Source of the DNA: an uncultured Gammaproteobacteria bacterium
GTDB taxonomy: Bacteria > Pseudomonadota > Gammaproteobacteria > CAMYKB01
NCBI GenBank assembly: GCA_947258875.1
Contig: CAMYKB010000027.1
Coordinates: 1-33,351 of the forward strand
DNA length: 33,351 nt
Reading direction: 5' to 3'
Shown here: positions 23,318 through 31,693 of the stretch, in pieces
Layout: each line of letters starts with the position of its first letter
Numbering within the stretch: position 1 is the stretch's first letter
Notes under the pieces: model-generated
Database searches by the model: none
The model's input: only the letters and a program-made list of their open reading frames with translations
Told to the model about the DNA's origin: nothing
Translations under genes and position numbers: made by a program

Positions 23318-25051
23318 TTATCCTCTCTTACTCATCAGGTAGCGGATACCGCCGTGGATGAGGACGCCTAGCAAGGCAAGCAGTGCCAGGGTGAAACCGA
23401 TCTTGTCGACTAAGGGTGTGTTGTTGCGGCCCGGCATGTAGATGCCGTCGATCGCCTGCAGGCGGCCATTTTCCGTATGGCATTGTTCACAGCGCATGGC
23501 GTCTTCCTTGGGTGCGACCATATGGGTAATGGGCCAGCTCATCTCCGTTTCCACGAATTTCTTTTCGCCGCTGTACTTCATGCCGGCTTCGCGCATTCCC
23601 CATTCGAGCGCCTTGTCCCAGTCGTAGTTGCCCCAGAAAGCGGAATCGTCCTTGCCCGCCGTGTGAAACACGGCCAGTGTTTCGTTGCCGACGTCGTAGG
23701 GTTGTTTACCACGGAATACTTTCACCGGCCAGATGCGCGAGTCCGGGTCATCGGCGCTACCGAGGAAGGTGTTGATGTTTACCTTGTCGCCCTCGACTTT
23801 TTCACCGAACAAGGTGTACTTGACGTTGCCGTTGAACCATACGTATTCCGGTATTACATAACGGTCGTAAGTGAAGTGACCTTTCTTGCTGTCATAGCTG
23901 ACGCGGCCGTTACTGGCTTTCTCGATAATGCGTTGGCCTTTTTCATCAAGCTTGCCGGCGGTCGACCAGTCCCAGCTCATTTTGGTGGCGAGCGCGCCGC
24001 GCGCAAATTCCGGAATGTGACAGGTCTGGCAGGCCAATTTGTCGGTATGCGCGTTGAGCTTCGCAGTGATTGTGGTATTACCCGGATGAGGCGTATTACC
24101 GTGGCAGGCGACACAGGTGGTGGGGTTTCTGCCGTTACGCTTGCCGCGGATTAATGCGCCCTCGTCGTCTGTTGCGGTCGGCGCATAACGGCTGCCCGAC
24201 ACCTCATGTGAATCGCTGACATGGCAGTCGCCGCAGGTAAAGTTCAGGCCGTCGGATTCCATGTGGACATCCAGATAACGTTTTGGATTGGTCAGTGAGC
24301 TGTCCAGATCACCATGCTTGACTGCATTTCCACCGCCACCGTAGAAATGGCAGGCGCCACAGGTTTGCCGGCTGGTTTTACCAATGTTCTGGGCAATCTT
24401 TTTGAGATCGACGGCCTCACGGAATTTGCCGGAATGCGGTGGCCATTCCATTTTTTCGTAATTGGGATGTCCGGAGAGCCCCGGGATCTTCTTGTAGCTG
24501 CCGGTGGTGTCATGGCATGCGATACAGTCGACATTGGCTTCGGAAGTGAAATCGAAGGAATCGTCACTCCAGCCATAACCGACGTGACAGGCACTACAGA
24601 AGGTCTGGTTGGAAGTCACCGCGGTACAGAAGTTGTTGATTATGCTTTTCTTGCCGAGCTTTTGCTTGGTGACCGGATTGAGGTATTCCCAGGTCCAGTG
24701 CTTGGTGTTGTGAACCTGTTTGGCGGCCTCGGTATGACATTCCAAACATGCCTTGGTGACCTCGGGCCCGGTCTTGAAATCTTTGTCGAGTTCCGAAAAC
24801 TTGGAGTGATCGGCGGTGGAAGGCTTTTTTGCCTTGGGCTTGGTATATGCCTCGCTGCTTACAGCCACAGTGGTCTTTTCGTTCGCCAGGGTTACCACTG
24901 GTGTCGTGGTTGCGCTGCCTGGTTGTGCAGTGATAGCGGCGCCGTCCGCCTTTGGTTGGGCGTCCGCCACAATTGCGGATGCGCTGGTGGTGACCAGCAG
25001 GCAACCGATGAGAATAAGCGCGTGGCGTACTTTCATCCTTGGTGTATTCAT
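23318..25051 (-). CDS. octaheme c-type cytochrome, tetrathionate-reductase (OTR) family
   Basis: The 577-residue product carries eight CxxCH motifs, the first at residues 102-106 (CLECH), then CSACH, CIACH, CGACH, CGDCH, CVACH, CQTCH and CEQCH. Family members reduce tetrathionate, nitrite or hydroxylamine in vitro, and their natural substrate is unsettled. The N-terminus has a signal-type helix (ALILIGCLLV), followed by a low-complexity Ala/Thr/Lys linker to about residue 80. A C-terminal helix (IGFTLALLALLGVLIHGG) should anchor it. I choose ATG 25051, with GGAG 8 nt upstream; a farther in-frame ATG at 25117 lacks one. It follows the DUF302 gene by 59 nt. Confidence 0.92.
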   Translation of the reverse strand: MNTPRMKVRHALILIGCLLVTTSASAIVADAQPKADGAAITAQPGSATTTPVVTLANEKTTVAVSSEAYTKPKAKKPSTADHSKFSELDKDFKTGPEVTKACLECHTEAAKQVHNTKHWTWEYLNPVTKQKLGKKSIINNFCTAVTSNQTFCSACHVGYGWSDDSFDFTSEANVDCIACHDTTGSYKKIPGLSGHPNYEKMEWPPHSGKFREAVDLKKIAQNIGKTSRQTCGACHFYGGGGNAVKHGDLDSSLTNPKRYLDVHMESDGLNFTCGDCHVSDSHEVSGSRYAPTATDDEGALIRGKRNGRNPTTCVACHGNTPHPGNTTITAKLNAHTDKLACQTCHIPEFARGALATKMSWDWSTAGKLDEKGQRIIEKASNGRVSYDSKKGHFTYDRYVIPEYVWFNGNVKYTLFGEKVEGDKVNINTFLGSADDPDSRIWPVKVFRGKQPYDVGNETLAVFHTAGKDDSAFWGNYDWDKALEWGMREAGMKYSGEKKFVETEMSWPITHMVAPKEDAMRCEQCHTENGRLQAIDGIYMPGRNNTPLVDKIGFTLALLALLGVLIHGGIRYLMSKRG

Positions 25052-25110
25052 GATGTGTACTCCAGATGTATACGATGAGCTAATAGCTATATCGTGGTTC
25101 ATGTGATTGC

Positions 25111-25656
25111 TCAGCATCCACCGACATCCGTGCCGCCGGCACCGCCACCACCTGGGCGAATCTTAATTAGTGGGGGTGCAGGTTTGTCTGGATCAAATGT
25201 CAGGAAGGCCTCCTGGTCGGCCGCTACCTGGTCCATGATGTCTGAAATACCAAAGAGTTTGCCCATCAGGCCCGAATTCATGGTGCCGATGTAGGTTTTG
25301 CCATCGTCATTTTTGAATACAGTGATGGTGCAGGGCATCAGGATTGAAAATATGCGGTTGGCATTGGCCTTGAGTAACGGCCCGGAGTAATTGGTGCTAC
25401 ATGCCTCAACCAGCAATACCGGTAACACGTTACTTCCGGCAGATGCCACGGCCCTTGACGGATCCCTGAGGCCAGACAACTTCCAGCCATGCGCGGCCAT
25501 CTCCGGACTTTGAATATTCGCCTGGATGCGTGCCGCCGTTTCCTCTACGCCATAGGGGCTGGGGGTAATATTGAACATCAGGCTTTGTGCTGATGTCACC
25601 GCGATGACTGCGACCAGAGCAATGCCTGCAATGAAACCTACGATTGTCTTAATCAT
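25111..25656 (-). CDS. DUF302-domain membrane-anchored protein
   Basis: The 181-residue protein has an N-terminal helix (1-24) and a DUF302 domain, recognised by VEETAARIQANI, the central VLPVLLVEACSTNYSG, MPCTITVFKNDDGKTYIGTMN and a C-terminal segment. DUF302 is a small alpha/beta domain of unknown role. It ends in a flexible tail, GGGGAGGTDVGGC, with Cys as last residue. Being first in the operon ahead of the octaheme cytochrome, it may be an accessory or sensor protein of that system. Confidence 0.83.
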   Translation of the reverse strand: MIKTIVGFIAGIALVAVIAVTSAQSLMFNITPSPYGVEETAARIQANIQSPEMAAHGWKLSGLRDPSRAVASAGSNVLPVLLVEACSTNYSGPLLKANANRIFSILMPCTITVFKNDDGKTYIGTMNSGLMGKLFGISDIMDQVAADQEAFLTFDPDKPAPPLIKIRPGGGGAGGTDVGGC

Positions 25657-25742
25657 GTCGGACCCTCTCTTTACTCTCCTGGCGGCTAAAAGCAGCCGGT
25701 TGGATTCTGTCTATAAGAAATTAATAATAATCTTATATACTG

Positions 25743-25770
25743 ATTATGATACTTATGCCGGTGTTATCAA
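25743..25770 (-). promoter_or_regulatory. predicted sigma-70-type promoter of the DUF302-octaheme operon
   Basis: On the - strand TTGATA (25765-25770) is followed after 16 bp by CATAAT (25743-25748), a good -35/-10 pair, about 87 nt upstream of the DUF302 start. The -35 overlaps one FNR-like half-site (TTGAT), but no second half is seen. Confidence 0.45.
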
Positions 25771-25843
25771 TACCTGATGCAGGCTGGCAGAACGATTTGT
25801 TGATCTGGGCTAACTCGCTATAACTCCGACATAGGTTTTTTTT

Positions 25844-26073
25844 ATGAAAGGCCTACAAGCGCTACCCACGATGCTCCGGCTCAGCCTGAAAGACCTCTCT
25901 CCGCTACTTTTGCTTGTCTGTGCTTACTCCTCATACTCGATAATGGCCCGATTATTGCTCTACCTATATTGAAAGCCCGTTATGAGGCCTATGAGACCGG
26001 ACGGTCTATACCGAACGGCGGATACAAGGTCTTCCAGCCGATAAAGTTAACGGCTCATGAGCCGAAATATTAA
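25844..26073 (+). pseudogene. frameshifted remnant of a short membrane-type gene
   Basis: ATG 25844 starts MKGLQALPTMLRLSLKDLSP followed by a leucine-rich stretch and a stop at about 25970. A second frame, open across the same region, continues LLLILDNGPIIALPILKARY and IPNGGYKVFQPIKLTAHEP to TAA 26071-26073. The two fit as one protein of about 75 codons broken by a single shift near 25905-25920. I do not recognise the family. The alternative is a chance open frame. Confidence 0.35.
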
Positions 26074-26104
26074 GGGACAACTGGGTTACGGGACTTTACG
26101 CTGC

Positions 26105-26126
26105 CAACGCCAATTTATTGGCGTTG
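26105..26126. repeat. 22-bp palindrome
   Basis: CAACGCCAAT-TT-ATTGGCGTTG is a perfect 10-bp inverted repeat with a 2-bp centre, about 110 bp before the binding-protein gene. It could be an operator or the 3' hairpin of the decayed gene; there is no T tract. Confidence 0.5.
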
Positions 26127-26135
26127 CTGTGCCTA

Positions 26136-26165
26136 TTGAACAACCGCGGGCGTCAAAAATATATC
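26136..26165 (+). promoter_or_regulatory. weak predicted promoter of the binding-protein/GGDEF operon
   Basis: TTGAAC (26136-26141) and TATATC (26160-26165) are separated by 18 bp, and lie 70-100 bp upstream of the ATG. Both elements are near matches only. Confidence 0.3.
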
Positions 26166-26234
26166 GCCTGCCTGTATGTTGATTCAGCCAGAAAATAAGT
26201 GCCTGAAACAATGAAGAAGGAAGACCAGAAATAA

Positions 26235-27212
26235 ATGAGATATTCAGTAGCAATCAGATATCTGCTCATCTTTTGCGTGTTTGCGGGCATTGCATTGGGC
26301 TTATTAGGTTGTGGACTGGGGGAAAGCAGCGAAAAACTGGATTTAACTAAACGTGTCAGTGATAAAACCGCCAGCGTTGCACTTACTAATGATGGTGCTG
26401 ATGATCCAGAAGTATTCAACTTTGGATTTGACCTCCGCGGTAGCCCACACGAGGACGCTCGCCAATACCTTCCTTTCCTGGATTATTTAGAACAAGCGAC
26501 ATCTTATCGATTCAGGTTGCGCTTCACTCCAAACGACGGGGAAATAATCGACGACCTGGGCAGCAATGTCGTTCAGTTCGCAGCGATAGGCGCAGAGTCC
26601 TATATACGCGCACGGCATCAATATCATGTAATCCCTCTGGTACGGGGCCTGAACCAATACAACAAGGCCGAATATCAGTCTGTGATTGTTGTTGCGCCCG
26701 GCAGCCCGGTGGAACAGTTGCAGGATCTGGTCGGCAAGCGCTTCGCCTTTGGCAGCCTCTCCTCTACACGGGGCCATTTGATCCCGCGCATCGTGCTGCA
26801 GGAGCACGGCATTTCATTGCAGGACTTCAAGCTATATGACCACACAGGTTCACACACTAATTGTGCCAAGGCTGTTATTTCTGGTGAATTCGATGCCTGT
26901 GGTATGCAGGACATCATGGGCAGACAATTGGCAGCTGAGGGATTACTGCGCATTGTTCACGAATCTAACTACTTTCCGTCGAGTGGTATTGTTACCAACA
27001 GCAAAGTTCCAGAGGAAGTGCGAGACAGGGTGAAGCAGGCGTTGCTCGATTTCAAGCCCCTGAGTATTCATGCCAAAAGGCTTTACAGATGGCAGTTGAC
27101 TGAAATGTCCAACGGCTTTGTCGAGGCGGATGACGAGGACTATCACGCCTTACATGAATGGAACCACAAATTCGGCTTGATTCGTCATGCGGAGGCGAGT
27201 GCCGAACAATGA
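26235..27212 (+). CDS. PhnD-type substrate-binding lipoprotein
   Basis: The 325-residue protein has a lipoprotein signal ending LLGC (Cys26). The mature part is a periplasmic binding protein of the phosphate/phosphonate (PhnD) class: FGFDLRGSPHEDARQYLPFLDYLE, VQFAAIGAESYIRA, VVAPGSPVEQLQDLVGKRFAFGSLSSTRGHLIPR and a FDACGMQDIMGRQ segment. No ABC permease or ATPase follows. Instead the stop codon overlaps the ATG of a GGDEF-EAL protein, so it probably presents a ligand to that sensor rather than to a transporter. The ligand is unknown. Confidence 0.85.
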   Translation: MRYSVAIRYLLIFCVFAGIALGLLGCGLGESSEKLDLTKRVSDKTASVALTNDGADDPEVFNFGFDLRGSPHEDARQYLPFLDYLEQATSYRFRLRFTPNDGEIIDDLGSNVVQFAAIGAESYIRARHQYHVIPLVRGLNQYNKAEYQSVIVVAPGSPVEQLQDLVGKRFAFGSLSSTRGHLIPRIVLQEHGISLQDFKLYDHTGSHTNCAKAVISGEFDACGMQDIMGRQLAAEGLLRIVHESNYFPSSGIVTNSKVPEEVRDRVKQALLDFKPLSIHAKRLYRWQLTEMSNGFVEADDEDYHALHEWNHKFGLIRHAEASAEQ

Positions 27213-29647
27213 AACTGTCAACCAGGATACTGCTCTTGATTGCCGGTGTGGCCTTGTTTCAGGGGGTTGTCATTGTTCTGTGGGGAGGCTCCCTTATGCA
27301 TAAAAGTCTGCATGATGAACTGAGCGAAAGGGTGTCTGTAATAGGTAAGTCAGCCGGCGAAGCTGTTGTTGATCGTGTGATAGATGGTGATGCGCTATCT
27401 GTCAATGAGATTCTCCGCGAACTCAAGACAGCGAATGAGAATATCGAATATGTCTATATTACCGATTTTGATGGCAATATGTTTGCGCATAGCTTTAAAA
27501 ATGGTTTTCCTCGTGACCTGATCGCCTTAACGCAGAAGGCGTCAGCCTCTGAAGGTGAAATGCTTGATAGATATGCGGTAGCGGCATCCGAGATCATTCA
27601 CGCCAGCCACCCGTTGATTGAGGGTATGGATGCTCGCATACATGTCGGAATAAACAATCAGGATGCAATAAAACAGCTGTCCTCTATCCGCTACCAAATG
27701 GCAGGTGTCGCGATTCTGGCGGTGGTGATGAGTTTCTTTGCAGGTATCTATCTCAGCAGGCGTGTAACGCGACCGTTGAGCAGGCTGGTCGCGTTACTCA
27801 GATACTATGGCCGCGGTGTGGCGGTTGCGCCGTTTCTTGTGGATGTCAAATCCGGTGGCCAGGAGGTTGTTGAGCTTAATGTCGCTTTTAAAGAAATGTT
27901 GAGCGAACGTTTGCGCTCAGAAGCCAGTATGCAAAGGCTTTCGATGGCGCTGGAACAAAGCGGCGATGCGGTCACTATTACAGACCGTGATGGCATCATC
28001 GAGTATGTCAATCCGGCTTTTGAGAAGATTACGGGTTATAGCAAAAGAGAAGCTGTAGGCAAGAGCCACCAAATTGTGAACTCAGGTCAGCACGAGCCTG
28101 AATTTTTTGCACGCCTGTGGCAAACGATATTATCCGGTGAAGTATTCAGCGAGGTGTTTATTAATCGCAGAAAAGACGGCAGCCATTACTACGAAGAAAA
28201 GACCATTACGCCTATAAAAGATGCGACTGGCGGTATCAGGGATATTGTATCTTCCGGGAGGGATGTAACTGAACGTCTCGAGGATCAAGAGCATTTGCAG
28301 TACCTTGCTCATCATGATGCGTTGACAGCGCTGCCAAACCGCGCCTTGTTTTCGGATCGGCTGAACCACGCGTTGGCACAAATGCGCGAAGTCGATGATA
28401 ACCTGGCCGTGTTGTTCCTTGATCTTGATCGATTTAAGATTATTAACGATACATTGGGTCATGGTATTGGTGATGAAGTACTACGGGTGCTGGCTGAAAG
28501 GTTAAAAGATTGTGTGCGTGAAGGTGATACAATTGCTAGATTGGGCGGCGACGAATTTGCAATCCTGATCCAAGGTATCAAGACCGCCAATCATGCGGCA
28601 CCCATCGCACAGAAAATCCTGGATTCGCTGGTGCAGCCTTTCGAACTTGACGATCGCGAACTCTATATAACAACCAGTATCGGTATCAGTCTTGCGCCTA
28701 TGGATGGCGATGATGCGCAGAGCTTGCTAAAACATGCCGACATTGCCATGTATCGTGCCAAGGATCTTGGACGTAACACTTACCAGTTCTATTCGCAAAG
28801 TATGAGCGATGCCGCGCTGGAGCGTCTGACACTGGAAACTGACCTGCGGCATGCCCTGGAGCGTGAGGAATTCCGGCTCTACTACCAGCCACAAGTAAAT
28901 CTCAATAGTGGTGAGATAACGGGTATCGAGGCGTTGTTGCGTTGGCAGCATCCAGAACTTGGCCTGGTTGAGCCTGTCGAGTTTATCCCCATACTTGAAG
29001 AAACAGGGCTGATCGTACAGGTCGGTGAATGGGTATTACGTTCCGCCTGCATACAAGCAAAGCGTTGGCAGAAATTGTACGAATCCCCGTTACGCGTCGC
29101 AGTTAATCTCTCAGGGCGTCAGTTCAGCGGACATGAACTGTCGGCAACGCTACGCAATATACTCCATGAAGCACAGCTGGATCCGCATCTGCTTGAGGTA
29201 GAGATTACGGAAAGTACGGTGATGCGGGATGACCGTAGAACAATGGAAGTATTTAATACCCTCAGTGAGTTGGGTGTAGGGATTGCCATTGACGATTTTG
29301 GTACCGGGTATTCGTCGCTTGGTTATCTCAAACGTTTCCCTATTGATACACTCAAGATTGATCGCAGTTTCATACGTGATATATCAACCGATCCGGATGA
29401 TGCCGCGATCGTCAGTGCGATCATTGCACTTGCAGATAGCTTGAATCTCCGTGTTATCGCTGAAGGCGTTGAAACAGAGGCACAGAATGCATTCCTGTGC
29501 GATCAAGGTTGCCAGACCATCCAGGGCTACTTGTTCAGTCGACCCATGCCTGCTGATCAACTGGAACAATTGCTGGTTACACCGCCTGGTAGCGTTTCAG
29601 ATGCAAACCGAGTGGGCCGTAAAACAGATAACGCCCGTATTCATTGA
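27209..29647 (+). CDS. membrane PAS-GGDEF-EAL cyclic-di-GMP enzyme
   Basis: The start used is ATG 27209, overlapping the upstream TGA (ATGA), giving 812 residues; a farther in-frame ATG at 27158 lies inside the preceding gene. Order: helix (8-27), periplasmic sensor (28-160), helix (163-182), HAMP-like segment, PAS domain (about 245-360, TITDRDGIIEYVNPAF), GGDEF at 446-450 with I-site RxxD (437-440), and EAL at 574-576 with DDFGTGYSSL and LKIDRSFI. Both catalytic signatures look intact, so it may make and degrade cyclic-di-GMP. Coupling with the binding lipoprotein suggests ligand control from the periplasm. Confidence 0.92.
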   Translation: MKLSTRILLLIAGVALFQGVVIVLWGGSLMHKSLHDELSERVSVIGKSAGEAVVDRVIDGDALSVNEILRELKTANENIEYVYITDFDGNMFAHSFKNGFPRDLIALTQKASASEGEMLDRYAVAASEIIHASHPLIEGMDARIHVGINNQDAIKQLSSIRYQMAGVAILAVVMSFFAGIYLSRRVTRPLSRLVALLRYYGRGVAVAPFLVDVKSGGQEVVELNVAFKEMLSERLRSEASMQRLSMALEQSGDAVTITDRDGIIEYVNPAFEKITGYSKREAVGKSHQIVNSGQHEPEFFARLWQTILSGEVFSEVFINRRKDGSHYYEEKTITPIKDATGGIRDIVSSGRDVTERLEDQEHLQYLAHHDALTALPNRALFSDRLNHALAQMREVDDNLAVLFLDLDRFKIINDTLGHGIGDEVLRVLAERLKDCVREGDTIARLGGDEFAILIQGIKTANHAAPIAQKILDSLVQPFELDDRELYITTSIGISLAPMDGDDAQSLLKHADIAMYRAKDLGRNTYQFYSQSMSDAALERLTLETDLRHALEREEFRLYYQPQVNLNSGEITGIEALLRWQHPELGLVEPVEFIPILEETGLIVQVGEWVLRSACIQAKRWQKLYESPLRVAVNLSGRQFSGHELSATLRNILHEAQLDPHLLEVEITESTVMRDDRRTMEVFNTLSELGVGIAIDDFGTGYSSLGYLKRFPIDTLKIDRSFIRDISTDPDDAAIVSAIIALADSLNLRVIAEGVETEAQNAFLCDQGCQTIQGYLFSRPMPADQLEQLLVTPPGSVSDANRVGRKTDNARIH

Positions 29648-29686
29648 TTTTCTTTACGTGCCGATGCGAATTTGTAAGTGTTTTTA

Positions 29687-30409
29687 TTAGTCGTCGCCAT
29701 GTAGTTCGATAAACACAATGTGCGAGTCAAAGTCAGATAGGTCTGTGTGTTCATATCCCGGCGGAGCACGCACACTGTTGACGCCAAAACGTGCCATATC
29801 CCGTGTGGAGAGAAAATAATAATCGGGTGCGTTATGCGGCGGCATCTTGCCGATCCAGCACAGGTATTGGTCAACACCGATGCGCGTAAAGAATTCGTGT
29901 TCCAGATTTACCAGTCGCTCGACCTGTGCTTGCAGATAGTGTGTGGCCGTGTTGGCATCTTCATTATGCTGTTGCATTCGTTGTGTAATCTCATCTCTCC
30001 ATAGGCCCGTGCTCTTGAGATGATGATAATTCCCATGCCAGGCAACAATGGCATTATCGCGAATCAGTTTGTTGCGCGCCGCTGGGAATACATAATTAGC
30101 GCAGGAAGAAAGGCAATATTCAGGGACTTCAATATCAAGCTGCCTTTCGTGTAGCCACAAGCCCAGTTCTATAGCAGCGGCGACTTCGCCTCCGCTGGAG
30201 GTGATGATTAAGCGTTCGACGGGTTGTTTCTGAATACTGCTGAAAAAGCGCTCATTGTGTTGTGTGCTGATGGCGCCCGTGTAATAAACTCTGTGCCCGG
30301 TAGTTTGGCTATAGGCTAACGAACAGGCTGTGTTGCAAGAGCACAGCAAATATAGCAGCAAGCCGCCAAGGCATTGCAGTTTGCTGCTGCAATTTGCAAC
30401 GCCCGGCAT
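29687..30409 (-). CDS. ClpP/crotonase-fold-like periplasmic protein
   Basis: The 240-residue protein has an N-terminal hydrophobic signal (13-30, with Cys23 and Cys25 possible lipid sites). Then VYYTGAIS, RLIITSSGGEVAAAIELG (SSGG at 71-74), VPEYCLSSCANYVFPA (99-110) and IVAWHGNYHH (AWHG at 123-126) follow. The strand-SGG-helix and SxCANY pattern is that of predicted periplasmic proteins with a ClpP-like fold. Whether it has protease activity is unknown; Ser102 in the SSCA motif would be the candidate nucleophile. It converges on the GGDEF-EAL gene across 39 nt. Confidence 0.7.
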   Translation of the reverse strand: MPGVANCSSKLQCLGGLLLYLLCSCNTACSLAYSQTTGHRVYYTGAISTQHNERFFSSIQKQPVERLIITSSGGEVAAAIELGLWLHERQLDIEVPEYCLSSCANYVFPAARNKLIRDNAIVAWHGNYHHLKSTGLWRDEITQRMQQHNEDANTATHYLQAQVERLVNLEHEFFTRIGVDQYLCWIGKMPPHNAPDYYFLSTRDMARFGVNSVRAPPGYEHTDLSDFDSHIVFIELHGDD

Positions 30410-30427
30410 GATGGGTTGGGTGTGTCG

Positions 30428-30667
30428 TTACGTTCCTCTGAGGATGGCGTATAACTTATCTTTCAATTGCACTCGTTTAAACTTGAGGCTCTCGGTGTAT
30501 TCATCTGAAGGGGTCTCGATATCCTCTTCTATCCTGAATATCTCGTCATCAAGTTCGCTATATGTCTTGAGCAATCCTGAAAACCCGGAATCGTTGAGAG
30601 TGAGCTCGTTGATCTTGTCCTTGAAATTCGGGAATTCCTCGGCTAAACGGTGATGTTTTCCAAACAT
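30428..30667 (-). CDS. DUF465 (YdcH-family) small protein
   Basis: The 79-residue protein has the DUF465 layout: two long helices with FGKHHRLAEEFPNFKDKINEL near the start and LKFKRVQLKDKLYAILR at the end. The helical hairpin is of unknown function; homologues are common as small stand-alone genes. It lies 18 nt upstream of the ClpP-like gene on the same strand and may be cotranscribed. Confidence 0.82.
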   Translation of the reverse strand: MFGKHHRLAEEFPNFKDKINELTLNDSGFSGLLKTYSELDDEIFRIEEDIETPSDEYTESLKFKRVQLKDKLYAILRGT

Positions 30668-31021
30668 GGTGTATTCTCGCGGCTATGGGTGGATGCTTTT
30701 GATATTATCGCACTGCTCATACAAATACAGCCGGAAGTTATTGATCTCAATCATTCAAACGCCGCTTTCTGGTTGCCTGATACGCAACAGTTTAGGCTAT
30801 AAGTCCATCCCCTTACCCCTTGGCGGGGGCGACAGCAGGGATGCAGGACGGCATCAAGGACGGAGGAGGTGGGTAATGCATGGACAGCTACAGGGATGTA
30901 GCTGTTAGGGTAATGCAGGGGCAATTACCGAGGGCCATGGCCAGGGATATCCCTGGCAGTAATCGCGTTTGAGTTTTACTGGCGCATAGTGGATACATCA
31001 CAGCAGCAAGGAGTGTACGGT
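30668..31021. other. intergenic region with clustered hairpins, 354 bp
   Basis: An 80-codon + strand frame (30666-30908) is Gly/Arg-rich and follows the repeats; it is not considered coding. Several short hairpins occupy 30884-30957 (listed separately). The region includes the upstream sequence of the rhomboid-type gene. Confidence 0.45.
30884..30957. repeat. cluster of three hairpins with AGGGAT motifs
   Basis: ACAGCTACA-GGGA-TGTAGCTGT (30884-30905) is a perfect 9-bp stem. GGTAAT/ATTACC (30909-30929) is a 6-bp stem around a G-rich loop. GCCAGGGATATCCCTGGC (30940-30957) is a perfect 18-bp palindrome. Spacing is short, and the AGGGAT hexamer occurs in the first and third and again at about 30837-30842. 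Confidence 0.6.
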
Positions 31022-31681
31022 TTGACGGAGCAACAGATAAACACGGGGGATGACGCGCAGCGGCTACGGCGGTCATTCATGCTGGCTGTGTCGTTTGCAG
31101 TATTCTTGTGGTTGATCGAACTTGCCAAGAACCTCTTTAACCTCGATCTTGAGGTCTATGGTGTGCTGCCACGCCATATGGTGGGCCTTAGCGGTATCCT
31201 GTGGGCTCCCTTGATACATGGTTCCCTATCTCACTTGTTCGCCAATACCATGCCCATTGTCCTTCTCACTACAGCGTTGTTATATGGTTATCCGCGATCA
31301 GCAAGGATAGTGTTGCCGATCATCTACCTTGGTACAGGTCTATGTGTGTGGTTATTTGCGCGCAGTGCTTACCATTTTGGCGCCAGTAGTCTGACGTTTG
31401 GCATGATGTTTTTTGTATTCGTTGTCGGCGCGCTGCGTTGGGATAGCCGTGCTATCGTGATTTCCATGGTCGTTTTCTTTCTTTATGGAGGCATGATTTG
31501 GGGGGTGTTCCCGTCTGATCCCCGCGTGTCTTTCGAGTCCCATTTTTTTAGCGCCGTCATAGGTGTGGTGTTAGCATTCCTGCTCAAAAATTATGATGCA
31601 GCACCGCCCATGAAAAAATACAGCTGGGAAGGTGAGGTCGACGAACCATCGGGTGATGACGAATGGAATTCCAGGGAGTGA
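31022..31681 (+). CDS. rhomboid-family intramembrane protease-like protein
   Basis: The 219-residue membrane protein has about six helices with rhomboid motifs: HGSLSHLFANTMP (66-78), the active-site segment HFGASSLTFG (GASS 120-123, Ser122) and ESHFFSAVIG with His174. Rhomboids normally have GxSG; here the last Gly is Ser. Substrates are unknown. I choose TTG 31022, with AAGGAG (31008-31013) 8 nt upstream; a GTG at 30989 in the same frame would add 11 residues but has no such signal. The soluble C-terminal tail is acidic. Confidence 0.82.
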   Translation: MTEQQINTGDDAQRLRRSFMLAVSFAVFLWLIELAKNLFNLDLEVYGVLPRHMVGLSGILWAPLIHGSLSHLFANTMPIVLLTTALLYGYPRSARIVLPIIYLGTGLCVWLFARSAYHFGASSLTFGMMFFVFVVGALRWDSRAIVISMVVFFLYGGMIWGVFPSDPRVSFESHFFSAVIGVVLAFLLKNYDAAPPMKKYSWEGEVDEPSGDDEWNSRE

Positions 31682-31693
31682 GTGGTCGCGGTG

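Larger units (their letters stand above)
25657..26234. other. divergent intergenic region, 578 bp
   Basis: It holds the predicted promoter of the - strand operon, a degraded short gene at 25844-26073, a 10-bp-stem palindrome at 26105-26126 and a weak + strand promoter. Each is listed separately. Nothing else is clear. Confidence 0.5.

Noticed and set aside
24314-25078. 254-codon + strand frame opposite the octaheme cytochrome
   Set aside because: It is antisense to the region with CxxCH motifs; no independent evidence of coding.
30666-30908. 80-codon + strand frame before the rhomboid gene
   Set aside because: It is Gly/Arg/Asp-rich, follows the hairpin repeats and has no recognisable domain.
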